64,000 nucleotides of DNA from Aquitalea magnusonii (GCF_002217795.2 NZ_AP018823.1:1116001-1180000); one strand, 5' to 3'; positions 18,661 to 28,044 are shown, counted from the first letter of the stretch. A program made the numbers and translations. Notes: generated by a model from the sequence alone, not told the origin.

Positions 18661-19268
18661 TGTTGAAAGCCCTGAACAAGTGTGTGATTCCCGGCCCGGT
18701 AGGCGAGTTGGAGACCATCGTGGTATTGCCGCAAGGCGAGCCGCAGGGAATTGCCGTCATTTGCCATCCCAACCCGCTGCAGGGGGGCACCAATACCAAT
18801 AAGGTGGTGCAGACAGCCGCCAAGGCGCTGTCACAGTTGGGTTATGCCTGCTACTGTCCTAACCTGCGCGGGGTGGGGGAGAGTGGTGGTCAGCATGACC
18901 ATGGGGTTGGCGAGGTGGAGGATGTCATTGCCGTGGTCGAGCATGCCCGCACCGTGCATGGCCAGTTGCCGCTGGCACTGGCAGGGTTTTCGTTTGGTGG
19001 TTTTGTGGCAGCGCGTACCCGTGCCGTGATTGAGGCTGACAAGTTGTTGCTGATGGGCGTGGCGGTTGGCAAGTATGAAATCCCCACACCGCCAGTGCCG
19101 GCAAATACGCTGGTGATCCACGGAGAGGAAGACGAGGTGATTCCACTGTCTGCGGTGTTGGATTGGGCGCGCCCGCAGGACTTGCCTGTCCTGGTATTCC
19201 CTGGGGCGGGGCATTTCTTCCATGGCAAGCTGATCAAACTGGGGCAAATGATTCAGCGCTGTTGGTAA
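18660..19268 (+). CDS. Alpha/beta hydrolase (dienelactone hydrolase-like)
   Basis: 202 aa with an alpha/beta-hydrolase fold. Nucleophile Ser111 lies in GFSFGG, a catalytic Asp is likely in the GEEDEVIP segment, and His is in GAGHFFHGKL near the end. The opening HPNPLQGGTNTNKVV and NLRGVGES are characteristic of the COG2945 group. Substrate unknown. It is coupled to the 2Fe-2S protein by a one-base TGATG overlap and ends at a terminator. Confidence 0.85.
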   Translation: MLKALNKCVIPGPVGELETIVVLPQGEPQGIAVICHPNPLQGGTNTNKVVQTAAKALSQLGYACYCPNLRGVGESGGQHDHGVGEVEDVIAVVEHARTVHGQLPLALAGFSFGGFVAARTRAVIEADKLLLMGVAVGKYEIPTPPVPANTLVIHGEEDEVIPLSAVLDWARPQDLPVLVFPGAGHFFHGKLIKLGQMIQRCW

Positions 19269-19286
19269 GCCGCTGTTGCCAATATG

Positions 19287-19316
19287 AAAATAGCCAGTCT
19301 GTTGACTGGCTATTTT
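19287..19316. terminator. Bidirectional terminator between the hydrolase gene and rnk
   Basis: A near-perfect stem of 13 pairs (AAAATAGCCAGTC / GACTGGCTATTTT) with A/T flanks on both sides, between convergent genes. Confidence 0.85.
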
Positions 19317-19319
19317 TAA

Positions 19320-19730
19320 TTAGCGGTGCAGATCGCCTGCCGCTTCAGGCTGGTAGGTGACTTCCAGCACGGTGAGTCGGGTTTGACCTGCCAGCGTGGG
19401 CCAATCAATCGACTGGCCTTCGGCCAGGCCTAGCAGTGCTGCGCCAACTGGGGCCAGAACAGAAACATGCCCTGCAGTGCCATCCGCCTGATTAGGGTAG
19501 ACCAGTGTCAGCAGTTTTTCTTCGCCACTTTGTTCGATACGCACGCGCGCCGTACTGTTCATGGTGATGATGCCGGCCGGAATGTCTTCCGGCTCTACCA
19601 CTTCGGCACGTTCCAGCTCGGCTTCCAGCGCTGCCAGCGTTGTCTTGTCCTGTGCTGGCGTACGCTCCATCCAGGCTGCCAGCCTTTCGTAATCAAGACT
19701 GGAAACAATGATGGATGGTTGGCTGGGCAT
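19320..19730 (-). CDS. rnk: Nucleoside diphosphate kinase regulator Rnk
   Basis: 136 aa. A short helical N-terminal region (to about residue 50) precedes a GreA-like C-terminal FKBP-fold domain with LVYPNQAD and VLAPVGAALLGL. Rnk resembles GreA/GreB and binds RNA polymerase; in Escherichia it affects nucleoside diphosphate kinase levels. The open frame extends 18 codons further, but the ATG at 19730 has AAGGAG seven bases before it and gives the usual start. The upstream hairpin at 19751-19780 separates it from the flagellin gene. Confidence 0.88.
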   Translation of the reverse strand: MPSQPSIIVSSLDYERLAAWMERTPAQDKTTLAALEAELERAEVVEPEDIPAGIITMNSTARVRIEQSGEEKLLTLVYPNQADGTAGHVSVLAPVGAALLGLAEGQSIDWPTLAGQTRLTVLEVTYQPEAAGDLHR

Positions 19731-19750
19731 GGTTGACTCCTTCTCGCAAT

Positions 19751-19780
19751 AAAAAACACAGGCATTTTCAATGCCTGTGC
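19751..19780 (-). terminator. Terminator after the orphan flagellin gene
   Basis: On the minus strand the stem CACAGGCATT-GAA-AATGCCTGTG is followed by TTTTTTA, between the flagellin stop codon and the rnk start. Confidence 0.8.
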
Positions 19781-19841
19781 GCATGGTGGTAAATGAAGTA
19801 TTGGAGTTGGAGTGTCTGAACGACGGAAAGTTGCCTCTGTC

Positions 19842-20696
19842 CTAGCCAAGCAGGCTGAGTGTGCTGCGTTGCGAAAGATTGGCTTGCGCCTGCACGGCGA
19901 TGGCGGATTGGCTAAGGATTTGCTGCTGCACCAATTGCGCAGTTGCTGCGGCAAAGTCGGTGTCACTGATGCGACTGTTGGCGGCCTGTGCATTGAGCGA
20001 GGCATTCTGCAAATTACTGATGGCCGTGGAAAACTGATTGCTGGCTGTCCCCATCTGGGTGCGTGAGCTGGCAATGGTGTTCAGGTCGGACTCAATCTTG
20101 GACTGTGCGGCAATGGCATTTGCCGGGCTGGATATATCGATGGTGCCGGTGGCTGACAGATTGGCATTGTAGCTGTTGAGGCCGCCACTGGATGGGGACG
20201 CTGACAGATTGCTGGTGCTGACATTGATCTGATTGCTGTTGTTTCCATCCGGACCAACCTGGAACTGCAGGCTGTTATTGCTACTCAGCAATGCCGTGCC
20301 ATTGTATTGGGTGCTTTGAATGATGGCCGAGTTGCTTTGGGTGAGCTGATCCACCTGTTGTTGCAAAGCTTGGCGGTTGCTGCTGCTAAGTGCTGCATTG
20401 CCAGCCTGTATCGCCAGCTCCTGAATCTGCTGGCTATTGCTTTGTAATTGCGACAAGGCACCATCGGCGGTCTGAACCAGTGAAATCCCATCCAGTGCGT
20501 TACTGCTGGCCTGATTGTCGCCACGAATCTGCGCCTCCAGGGATTGCGACAAGGCGGTATTGGCTGCATTGACCGCAGCGCTGTTCAACTGGCTGCCGGA
20601 TGCCAGTTGGGCCAGAGTCTGCTCGGTATTCTTGCGCGACTTGTCCAGTTGGGTCTGGGCATTCAGGGCGCCAAGGTTGCTGTTGATGCCAAGCAT
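19842..20696 (-). CDS. Divergent orphan flagellin
   Basis: 284 aa with the D0/D1 coiled-coil ends of flagellins: N-terminal NSNLGALNAQTQLDKS and a C-terminal block ending NLSQRSTLSLLG, rich in Gln, Ser and Ala. The usual GxRINSAxDDAAGLAI box is altered to GSQLNSAAVNAANTAL, and the central variable region is short. It stands alone between rnk and map with no chaperone, cap or regulator gene nearby. It may be a minor filament subunit or a secreted flagellin-like protein. A possible sigma-28 promoter lies upstream. Confidence 0.8.
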   Translation of the reverse strand: MLGINSNLGALNAQTQLDKSRKNTEQTLAQLASGSQLNSAAVNAANTALSQSLEAQIRGDNQASSNALDGISLVQTADGALSQLQSNSQQIQELAIQAGNAALSSSNRQALQQQVDQLTQSNSAIIQSTQYNGTALLSSNNSLQFQVGPDGNNSNQINVSTSNLSASPSSGGLNSYNANLSATGTIDISSPANAIAAQSKIESDLNTIASSRTQMGTASNQFSTAISNLQNASLNAQAANSRISDTDFAAATAQLVQQQILSQSAIAVQAQANLSQRSTLSLLG

Positions 20697-20741
20697 GCAA
20701 TGCTCACTTTATGCTGTCAGATCATGTGTTTGACTATAGCG

Positions 20742-20768
20742 CTGTCGATGCGTATTAACCAGTTTTTA
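20742..20768 (-). promoter_or_regulatory. Possible sigma-28 promoter of the orphan flagellin
   Basis: On the minus strand: TAAA (20768-20765), 15 bases, then ATCGACAG (20749-20742). The invariant CGA core and spacing match the FliA pattern TAAA-N15-GCCGATAA; the outer -10 bases do not. Confidence 0.4.
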
Positions 20769-20774
20769 CATGCA

Positions 20775-20799
20775 AAAACACCCGCTGGTAGCGGGTGTG
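20775..20799 (-). terminator. Terminator after map
   Basis: On the minus strand the stem ACACCCGC-TACCA-GCGGGTGT is followed by TTTTT. Confidence 0.75.
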
Positions 20800-20834
20800 G
20801 TATGCATTGATGCGGTGTTTGCAGGTGTTGCCAG

Positions 20835-21629
20835 TTAGCGGCTTGGCTTTGCGGGGGTGCCGGCCGACTGAGTGAGTACTTCGTAGCCGGTTTCGGTAAC
20901 CAGAATGGTGTGCTCCCACTGTGCCGACAGGCTGCGGTCCTTGGTGGCGACTGTCCAGCCATCGCCCATCATGCGCAGATGGCGTTTGCCTTGGTTGATC
21001 ATCGGTTCGATGGTGAAGATCATGCCGGCTTCCAGCTTCAGGCCAGTGCCTGGACGACCGTAGTGCAGCACTTGTGGTTCCTCGTGGAAGCGCTTGCCAA
21101 TGCCGTGTCCGCAGAACTCTTGTACTACGCTGTAACCGCTGCTCTCGGCATATTGCTGAATGGCATAGCCGATATCACCCAGCGTGGCGCCTGGTTTGAC
21201 CTTTTCGATGCCGCGCCACATGCATTCATAAGTAATCTTGCACAGGCGGCGGGCGTGTTCGCTGACTTCACCGACATAGAACATGCGGCTGGTGTCGCCG
21301 TGGTAACCATCCTTGATGACGGTAATGTCGATGTTCATGATGTCGCCGTTCTTCAGAGGCTTGTCATTGGGAATGCCATGGCACACCACGCTGTTGATCG
21401 AGGTGCAGATGGACTTGGGGTAGGGGTTGTGGCCGTCCGGCGCGTAGTTGAGCGGAGCCGGAATGCAGCCTTGCACATTGACCATGTAGTCATGGCAAAG
21501 CTTGTCGATGGCCTCGGTGGTGACACCGGGTTTGACGAAAGGAGTGATGTAGTCGAGTACTTCGGAAGCCAGCTTGCCGGCGATACGCATTTTCTCGATA
21601 TCGGCGGGAGTTTTCAGTTCAACGCTCAT
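20835..21629 (-). CDS. map: Type I methionine aminopeptidase
   Basis: 264 aa metalloprotease that removes the initiator methionine from new proteins. Metal ligands are visible as Asp residues in NIDITV and GDTSRMF, His in FCGHGIG, Glu in TIEPM and Glu in EHTILV. The open frame extends 14 codons further, but MSVELKTPADIEKMR from the ATG at 21629 is the family N-terminus. It has no cysteine-rich zinc-finger extension. Here it stands away from rpsB/tsf, its neighbour in many bacteria. Confidence 0.95.
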   Translation of the reverse strand: MSVELKTPADIEKMRIAGKLASEVLDYITPFVKPGVTTEAIDKLCHDYMVNVQGCIPAPLNYAPDGHNPYPKSICTSINSVVCHGIPNDKPLKNGDIMNIDITVIKDGYHGDTSRMFYVGEVSEHARRLCKITYECMWRGIEKVKPGATLGDIGYAIQQYAESSGYSVVQEFCGHGIGKRFHEEPQVLHYGRPGTGLKLEAGMIFTIEPMINQGKRHLRMMGDGWTVATKDRSLSAQWEHTILVTETGYEVLTQSAGTPAKPSR

Positions 21630-21678
21630 TGTGGTGGTCTTGGTGTGTGCGGCAATGTTCCATTCTAGCAAATGATGA

Positions 21679-21707
21679 AAAAACGGGCATCCATGGGATG
21701 CCCGTTT
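21679..21707 (-). terminator. Terminator after the porin gene
   Basis: A 13-pair stem (AAAACGGGCATCC / GGATGCCCGTTTT) is followed on the minus strand by more T. It lies between the porin stop codon and the map start. Confidence 0.85.
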
Positions 21708-21735
21708 TCACGTTTGTCACTAAACAGTGTTCAGC

Positions 21736-22890
21736 TTAGAACGCAACTTTCAGACCAACACCGAAGGCTTGCGGATCAACACCCTTGGAAAGCGAAGCAC
21801 CGGAATTGCCAACGTTCGAAGTGTAGATCGGAGTGTTAGCAAAGTTGGCGTTCTGAGAGGCTTTGTTGGTGATCTTGGTGTAGTAGCTGAACACCTTGGT
21901 GGTCTTGCTCAGGTTGTAGTCAGCACCCAGCGCCCACTGATGCGCTTTGTAATCACCTTCAGTACCTGCGGCTGCACCTTTCAGGCGACCCAGCGAACTG
22001 TATTCCAGCTTCAGGGTGGCTGCACCGATATCTTGGCCAACGGACAGAGTCCAGTCGTCCTGCTTCAGCGTATTGCCACTGTTGTTGGAATCAAAGCGAC
22101 CAAATTCATAACCAGCACCTACAAAAGTGCCGGTGGCAAATTTGTAGCTGGTAGCCAGTTTGTAGAAGGTGGTGTTTTTGCCGGATACGTTGCTGGAAGA
22201 GTTGGCACTGCTCAGTGCCTTGTCATTCTGGCGATCCCAGCCAGCAGCAACTTGCAGGCCACCATTGGTGTAGTTGGCTGCCAAGGAGATGCGGGAAGCG
22301 TTGGTTTGTGCGCTGTTTACGTCCAGAGCACGGGTCTCATCCACACCGTAGGATAGGCCAAACTGGAAGCCGGACCAGTTCGGGGAGAAGTAGTGAATGG
22401 AGTTTTTCAGGCGAGTTTCGGCGCGGCTGTAAACCTGGCTGGAGCCGTTGTTTTCAGCGGTGGTATCGCCAAACAGGTTCAGGCCGATGTTGGTCAGGGT
22501 TTTGTATGCAGTGTCGTTTTGACCCAGCAGTACCTTACCGAAGGTGCCGTTGTCCAGGCCAACAAAGCTGTTGCGGGTGGCGAAGGTGGCGGTTTCGCCC
22601 TTGTCGTTGGTGCCGCCCTGTTCAAAGTACTTCAGGCTGCTTTCAACCTGCCAGATGGCCTTGGTGCCATTGCCCAGGTCTTCATTGCCCTTGAAACCGA
22701 TGCGGGAGTTGTCATCAACGACACGGGTACGGGACTTGTAGTCACCAGCTGTATTCGCGCTTGCGCCAGTAGCTTTGGTGGATTCGATGCTGCTGCTCAG
22801 GAAACCATAAATGGTTACGTCAGCGTGAGCGGCGAACGGAACGGCGAACAGGGTTGCAACCAGTGCGGCTAGGCTTTTCTTGTGCATCAT
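21736..22890 (-). CDS. Gram-negative outer-membrane porin
   Basis: 384 aa. A signal peptide ends at AAHA just before DVTIYGFLSSS, the classical start of neisserial/burkholderial porins. The body is rich in alternating beta-strand sequence, and the last residue is Phe (VGLKVAF), as required for BAM-mediated assembly. GGAG before two adjacent ATG codons supports the start. General trimeric porins let small solutes through; specificity cannot be read here. Single gene with its own terminator. Confidence 0.92.
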   Translation of the reverse strand: MMHKKSLAALVATLFAVPFAAHADVTIYGFLSSSIESTKATGASANTAGDYKSRTRVVDDNSRIGFKGNEDLGNGTKAIWQVESSLKYFEQGGTNDKGETATFATRNSFVGLDNGTFGKVLLGQNDTAYKTLTNIGLNLFGDTTAENNGSSQVYSRAETRLKNSIHYFSPNWSGFQFGLSYGVDETRALDVNSAQTNASRISLAANYTNGGLQVAAGWDRQNDKALSSANSSSNVSGKNTTFYKLATSYKFATGTFVGAGYEFGRFDSNNSGNTLKQDDWTLSVGQDIGAATLKLEYSSLGRLKGAAAGTEGDYKAHQWALGADYNLSKTTKVFSYYTKITNKASQNANFANTPIYTSNVGNSGASLSKGVDPQAFGVGLKVAF

Positions 22891-23057
22891 CAGTGCTCCA
22901 TCAGGGGTTTTGTGTTTCGTTATGCGTACTGGCTGTGGCGGAACTCTATGTATGAGCCGTCCAGCACGTCAGTACTGTCGAAGTTTAACCACAAAATGTG
23001 ACGCTGATGTTGCAGTAATGATGCAGATCAAGCCTCGCCAAACCGGATTTGTTGTAT

Positions 23058-23372
23058 TTACGCCAAAAACTTGTTGGGGTAGATCTCGTCGATCAGGGTT
23101 CGACAATCGACAATACGCAAATCATTGTCCTTGGCGAAGTCCATCAGAAACTGAAAGACCTGCGGATCGATCTTCTGCAGCTTCTTGTCGACGGCCACGC
23201 AACGCACGCCCTCAAGCAGCATCGGGCGTACGTAGGCGTGGTAGGAAAGTTTCTGATCGCCACCGAAAGAGGCCAGGATGCCTGCCAGACGTTCGGCCCA
23301 GTCGCTGGGGCGGAAGGTGCGGCCTTCGGAGGTGAGTCCCTGGATGACTACTTCATATGGATTGCAAATCAT
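23058..23372 (-). CDS. DUF3579 family protein
   Basis: 104 aa, soluble and compact. The opening VIQGLTSEGRTFRPSDWAERL and the central LSYHAYVRPML followed by EGVRCVAVDKKL are characteristic of the betaproteobacterial DUF3579 family, whose function is unknown. No signal peptide or membrane segment. It lies between the porin gene and dinG on the same strand, but with gaps of over 120 bases, so an operon is not obvious. Confidence 0.85.
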   Translation of the reverse strand: MICNPYEVVIQGLTSEGRTFRPSDWAERLAGILASFGGDQKLSYHAYVRPMLLEGVRCVAVDKKLQKIDPQVFQFLMDFAKDNDLRIVDCRTLIDEIYPNKFLA

Positions 23373-23498
23373 GGTGATGAACCGGGTGTGCTTTTAAGGT
23401 GTGGTCTCTGTATTTATCTATAGCAAAGACAGGATTTTTGTTTTGGTCTGTCTTTGTTGCAGGGCAATAGCGGGTTTACCCGCAATTTTACCTGAAAA

Positions 23499-25625
23499 TC
23501 AGATGCGCTTGAATGGCGGTAACGAGGCTAACAATTTTTTTCCGTAACTTTGTTTCACCAGACGGTTGTCCAGAATGGTGACACGGCCGTAATCCCGCTC
23601 GGTGCGTATCAGCCGGCCGACTGCCTGAATCAGTTTGATGGATGCCTCCGGAACAGTGAGTTCGACAAAAGGGTTGCCACCGCGCTTTTCAATCCAGCGT
23701 GACAGGGTTTTCCCCACCGGATCATCCGGCATGGCAAACGGCAGTTTGGCAATGATAACGTGGACACAGCTTTCACCGGGTAAGTCCAGTCCCTCAGAAA
23801 AGGAATCCAGCCCGAAGATGACGCTGGCCTGGCTATTCTTGAGGCGGGTATGGTGGGTTTCCAGCAAGACCGATTTGGGAATCTCGCCCTGGATCAGCAA
23901 CTGAGTGCGCAGGTTCTCCGGCAGCCCGGCTGCAACTTCCTGCATCTGCTTGCGTGAGGAGAACAGCACCAGCGTACCAACCGGTTCGGCAATATCCACC
24001 AGCTTGGGCAGCCATTCGACAATTTCGCGGGTATGGCCTTGTGGGTCCTTGGGGCTGGCCAGCATGGGCGGCAGGTAGAGTTCGCCTTGCTCGGTGAAGT
24101 TGAAGGGTGAATCCAGTGCCACACAGCTAACTTGGGGCAACCATTTCAGCCCGGTTTGCGATAGCAGCAGGTCAAATGCGCCGAGTGAGCGCAGGGTGGC
24201 CGAGGTGAGGACTGCTCCGGCGGCACGACGCCACAAGGTGGCTGCCAGGCTGGCGGCTGCGCTGACGGGGGAGGCGGAGAAAATATAGTCACCCTTGCCC
24301 TCGATGCGGCGGGTAATCCACTTGGCAATGGGCGGCGCGCTTTCTTCTGTTTCTTTTTCAAACAGGTCCCATACCGCCATCAGTTGCTCGGCCCGGCCAT
24401 TGAGAAAGCCGATATCGGCGGCAGCTTTGTCAATTTGCGTGGTGTCGCTGCCTTTTTCCTTGCGCGCCTCGGTCAGTGCATCGTTCAGTGCGGACAGATG
24501 TTTGAAGATGGCGCGCGCGGCCATGGCCATATTGCGCGCTGGCTGTTGCAGACGTTCCGGCAATTGGCCGTCTTCCATCAGCCAGGTGGGTTCCATGTTT
24601 TCGCTGTTGGCGCTGAGGGACTCTTCGCCGCTGAGCAGCCACAACCATTCGTTCAGTGTTTCCATGCAGGCGCTGGCGGCATCCATGGCTTGTGTGGTGA
24701 TTTCCACCTTGCCGGTCAGGGTTTCCACCCGTGCGGCAGTGGGCGCTACCTTGTCCAGCCAGCCCATGGCTTGGGCCAGTGAGTGTTCAGCCGAGAACTG
24801 GTTGATGGCCTTTTTGGCCAGATGGTGCGCCTCGTCAATACAGTAGTAGCTGTCTTCCGGTGCGGGCAGGATGACGCCGCCGCCCATCGAGACATCGGCC
24901 AGCATCAGGTCGTGGTTGGCGACGATGACATCCACGGTTTCCAGGGTGTCGCGCGCCAGGTAGAACGGGCATTCCGGCCGGTTGGGGCAGGCGGCTTTCA
25001 GGCAGCCGTGGCGGTCGTTGGTGACACGGCTCCACAGGCCGTCTTCGATCACTTCTTTCCAGGTGTCGCGGTCGCCATTCCAGCGCCGGTAGTAGAACTC
25101 ATCCGCCATGCTGCGCAGGGCTTCAATTTCGCCAGCCTGTGGCTTGCGGTCCCACAATGCCAGCATCGGGTCCGGAGCCAGCAGTTGCCCCTGGGCATTT
25201 TCTGCGGTCAGGGCGTAGATGCGTTGCGGGCACAGATAACGGCCACGGCCCTTGGCCAGGGCAAAGGTCAGTGGCAGGCCGCTGTTTTCCACCACGAAGG
25301 GCAGGTCGCGGTTGACCAGTTGCTCTTGCAGGGCGACGGTGGCGCTGGTGACCACCAGCTTTTTGCCGCGCGACCTTGCCATGACGCCACCGGCCAGCAA
25401 ATAAGCGAGGCTTTTGCCAACGCCGGTTGGCCCTTCGATCACCGCGATGCTTTCACCCTCGCGGTTGGGATAAGCATCGCCTTGCTTTTCCAGGCTGCGG
25501 GACAGGGCGTTGGCGATTTCGGCCAGCATGCGGCGTTGTGCCGCGCGCGGGCGAAAGCCGGGCAGGTTGTCGGCAATGGTGCGGTAGTGGTCGCGAATGG
25601 CGTCTTTTTCGGCATCGGTCAGCAT
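23499..25625 (-). CDS. dinG: ATP-dependent DNA helicase DinG
   Basis: 708 aa XPD-like superfamily 2 helicase, 5'-3' in known members, that resolves R-loops and D-loops. Walker A GPTGVGKSLAYLL and the DEAH box in YYCIDEAHHLAKKA are clear. Cysteines in GCLKAACP and ECPFYLARD form the 4Fe-4S domain between them. The C-terminal helicase half has the SFSEGLDLPG and QAVGRLIRT motifs. The ATG at 25625 gives the usual MLTDAEKDAIR; the frame extends six codons further. DinG is often LexA-controlled, but no convincing LexA box was found upstream. Confidence 0.93.
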   Translation of the reverse strand: MLTDAEKDAIRDHYRTIADNLPGFRPRAAQRRMLAEIANALSRSLEKQGDAYPNREGESIAVIEGPTGVGKSLAYLLAGGVMARSRGKKLVVTSATVALQEQLVNRDLPFVVENSGLPLTFALAKGRGRYLCPQRIYALTAENAQGQLLAPDPMLALWDRKPQAGEIEALRSMADEFYYRRWNGDRDTWKEVIEDGLWSRVTNDRHGCLKAACPNRPECPFYLARDTLETVDVIVANHDLMLADVSMGGGVILPAPEDSYYCIDEAHHLAKKAINQFSAEHSLAQAMGWLDKVAPTAARVETLTGKVEITTQAMDAASACMETLNEWLWLLSGEESLSANSENMEPTWLMEDGQLPERLQQPARNMAMAARAIFKHLSALNDALTEARKEKGSDTTQIDKAAADIGFLNGRAEQLMAVWDLFEKETEESAPPIAKWITRRIEGKGDYIFSASPVSAAASLAATLWRRAAGAVLTSATLRSLGAFDLLLSQTGLKWLPQVSCVALDSPFNFTEQGELYLPPMLASPKDPQGHTREIVEWLPKLVDIAEPVGTLVLFSSRKQMQEVAAGLPENLRTQLLIQGEIPKSVLLETHHTRLKNSQASVIFGLDSFSEGLDLPGESCVHVIIAKLPFAMPDDPVGKTLSRWIEKRGGNPFVELTVPEASIKLIQAVGRLIRTERDYGRVTILDNRLVKQSYGKKLLASLPPFKRI

Positions 25626-25894
25626 GGCGCGATTGTACCGCAAGGAGGGGGTGGTTTAGGTGCTAAAGCGTCATGGATTTTCGTCTGCGCGCAAATGTTG
25701 CTTTGCAAAATGACGCCGCGCTCTGCTTGTGGCTAGGATAGCCGCAAAACAATTCATCAGGCGTGATCAGAAATGGCGCAGTCACCAGCGGAAGCTGGTT
25801 GAGGTGTGACAAGAAAAAAGCTGACACGTTTTGCGTACGCACGGACAGACAAATAACAAGTACGCAGTGTTCTGCACACAGGAGAAATGAGTTG

Positions 25895-27853
25895 ATGACA
25901 CCCGTTAGCCGCGTTTTGGTGGTAAGCGATGATGCAAAGTGGCAGTCCGACGTTCTGGCCGGGCTGGGTGCCGTGGCCGTGCGGCTGGAAAACCCTTATG
26001 GCCTGACTTTTATCGGTGCCTCCCGTTTGAAGGAGGCGATGGACATCATCCGGCGTGATGGTGATATCCAGGCTGTGCTGGTAGACAAGCAGTTGCAGGA
26101 GAAGGGACTGAATCAGGCGGCGGTTGCGCTGGCCAATCAGATCAGCGACTTCCGGCCCGAGCTGTCCTTATATGTATTGCTGATGGATGATGACGAGCGT
26201 GTGCTGGTGGAGAATCTGGCCAGCCACGCGGTGGATGGCTATTTCTACCGCGACGAAACCGACTACAACGGCTGGTTCCGTATCCTCACTGCCGAACTGG
26301 CGGAAAAGTCTGCCACGCCGTTTTACGACAAGCTGAAGCAATACGTGCGCATGGCCAAGGATTCCTGGCACACGCCCGGCCACGCTGGTGGCGATTCGCT
26401 CAAGGGCAGCCCGTGGGTCGGCGATTTTTACGACTTTGTCGGCGAGAACATGTTGCGCGCCGACCTGTCCGTTTCCGTACCGATGCTGGATTCCCTGCTG
26501 CACCCGACCGGGGTGATTGCCGAGTCGCAAAAGCTGGCTGCCAAAGCCTTTGGCGGGCGCAAGACCTATTTCGCCACCAACGGTACTTCCACCTCCAACA
26601 AGGTAATCTTCCAGACCTTGCTGGCTCCGGGTGACAAGCTGTTGCTGGACCGCAATTGCCATAAGTCGGTGCATCACGGGGTGATCTTGTCGGGTGCCTT
26701 GCCGGTGTATCTGGACTCCTCCATCAACAAGCAGTACGGCATTTTCGGCCCGGTGCCCAAGGCCACCATCTTTGCCGCCATCGAAGCCAACCCGGATGCG
26801 CGGGTGCTGATTCTGACTTCCTGCACCTATGATGGCCTGCGATACGATCTGGTGCCCATCATTGAAGCTGCGCATGCAAAGGGCATCAAGGTGATTGTGG
26901 ATGAGGCCTGGTACGGTTTTGCCCGCTTCCACCCGGCCTTCCGCCCCACAGCCTTGGAGTCCGGTGCCGACTATGTCACGCAAAGCACTCACAAGATTCT
27001 GTCCGCCTTCTCGCAGGCCAGCATGATTCACGTGAATGACCCCGGATTTGACGAGCATCTGTTCCGGGAAAACTTCAACATGCATACCTCCACCAGCCCG
27101 CAATACAACCTGATTGCCAGTCTGGACGTGGCGCGCAAGCAGGCAGTGACCGAGGGCTACCGGCTGCTGGACCGTACGCTGAAGCTGGCGGAGGAGCTGC
27201 GCGACAAGATCAACTCCACCGGGGCTTTCCGTGTGCTGGAGCTGGAAGACCTGCTGCCCGAGGAGATGCGCGAGGATGGCATCCGGCTGGACCCGACCAA
27301 GCTGACCGTGGATATCAGCCAGTCCGGTTTTACCACCGATGAGCTGCAACACGAGTTGTTCGAGCGTTACAACATCCAGGTGGAGAAATCCACTTTCAGC
27401 ACCATCACCCTGCTGCTGACCATGGGTACTACGCGCAGCAAGGTATCACGGCTGTATGATGCGCTGCTGCGGCTGGCCAAGGAAAAGCGCGCACCGCGTG
27501 CCGTCGGCCGCATGCCGGAGATCCCACGTTTTTCCCGCCTGGCCTGCCTGCCGCGCGACGCGTTTTACGAAGCCGGCGAGCGCCTGCCCTTGCTGGATGA
27601 TGATGGTCGACCCAATGCGGCCCTGAATGGACGGGTGTGTTGCGACCAGATCGTGCCTTACCCGCCCGGCATTCCTGTTCTGGTACCGGGGCAGGTGATT
27701 GACGACAGTATCCTGTCTTATCTGGCGCGTCTGCAAAAGACACAAAAGACCATAGAAATGCATGGACTGGCCGAAGATGGCGGGGAAATGTATGTCAGAG
27801 TGCTAAAAGATAGGGAACTTTCCCATTTGCCTGACAGATTATTGTTCGGCTGA
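25895..27853 (+). CDS. Orn/Lys/Arg decarboxylase, PLP-dependent
   Basis: 652 aa fold-type I decarboxylase. Residues 1 to about 115 form the receiver-like wing domain, followed by the PLP domain with CHKSVHHG and the Schiff-base Lys367 in STHKILSA. Such enzymes make cadaverine, agmatine or putrescine and often serve acid resistance. It is shorter than the 710-755 aa E. coli inducible enzymes, and no antiporter gene adjoins it. The ATG at 25895 has GGAG ten bases upstream; the open frame extends 44 codons further without support. Substrate not determined, though the argF/argG neighbours make ornithine or arginine plausible. Confidence 0.85.
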   Translation: MTPVSRVLVVSDDAKWQSDVLAGLGAVAVRLENPYGLTFIGASRLKEAMDIIRRDGDIQAVLVDKQLQEKGLNQAAVALANQISDFRPELSLYVLLMDDDERVLVENLASHAVDGYFYRDETDYNGWFRILTAELAEKSATPFYDKLKQYVRMAKDSWHTPGHAGGDSLKGSPWVGDFYDFVGENMLRADLSVSVPMLDSLLHPTGVIAESQKLAAKAFGGRKTYFATNGTSTSNKVIFQTLLAPGDKLLLDRNCHKSVHHGVILSGALPVYLDSSINKQYGIFGPVPKATIFAAIEANPDARVLILTSCTYDGLRYDLVPIIEAAHAKGIKVIVDEAWYGFARFHPAFRPTALESGADYVTQSTHKILSAFSQASMIHVNDPGFDEHLFRENFNMHTSTSPQYNLIASLDVARKQAVTEGYRLLDRTLKLAEELRDKINSTGAFRVLELEDLLPEEMREDGIRLDPTKLTVDISQSGFTTDELQHELFERYNIQVEKSTFSTITLLLTMGTTRSKVSRLYDALLRLAKEKRAPRAVGRMPEIPRFSRLACLPRDAFYEAGERLPLLDDDGRPNAALNGRVCCDQIVPYPPGIPVLVPGQVIDDSILSYLARLQKTQKTIEMHGLAEDGGEMYVRVLKDRELSHLPDRLLFG

Positions 27854-27857
27854 GACC

Positions 27858-27921
27858 TTGTCAGAATGGTCAATTTCCGATAAATATAACAATTGTCGCA
27901 AATATATAAATCCAGTATCCA
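27858..27921 (+). promoter_or_regulatory. Candidate promoter region of argF
   Basis: The gap after the decarboxylase gene is AT-rich. TTGTCG (27893-27898), 17 bases, TATCCA (27916-27921) is one candidate. An alternative uses TTGTCA (27858-27863) with TAAATA or TATAAC at 27881-27890. Any promoter here must lie ahead of the hairpin at 27978-28031. Confidence 0.4.
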
Positions 27922-27977
27922 ATTGCTACGGGATTGCGACACCAGTTAACTGACTTGAGACCTGCGTGTAGTAATGT

Positions 27978-28031
27978 GCCATTGCGCATGAAGACACACA
28001 CCGTGTTCTATGCGCGATGGTCTTTTTTTTT
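27978..28031 (+). terminator. Terminator hairpin in the argF leader, possible attenuator
   Basis: GCCATTGCGCAT (27978-27989) pairs with ATGCGCGATGGT (28010-28021), allowing G-U pairs, and is followed by a run of T to 28031. The T run ends only 13 bases before the argF ATG, leaving no space for a promoter after it. It either ends the decarboxylase mRNA or attenuates argF. Confidence 0.75.
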
Positions 28032-28044
28032 GGAAATCTTACCC

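Noticed and set aside
27934..28044. 37-codon N-terminal extension of argF
   Set aside because: It runs through the terminator hairpin and is unlike any ornithine carbamoyltransferase N-terminus.
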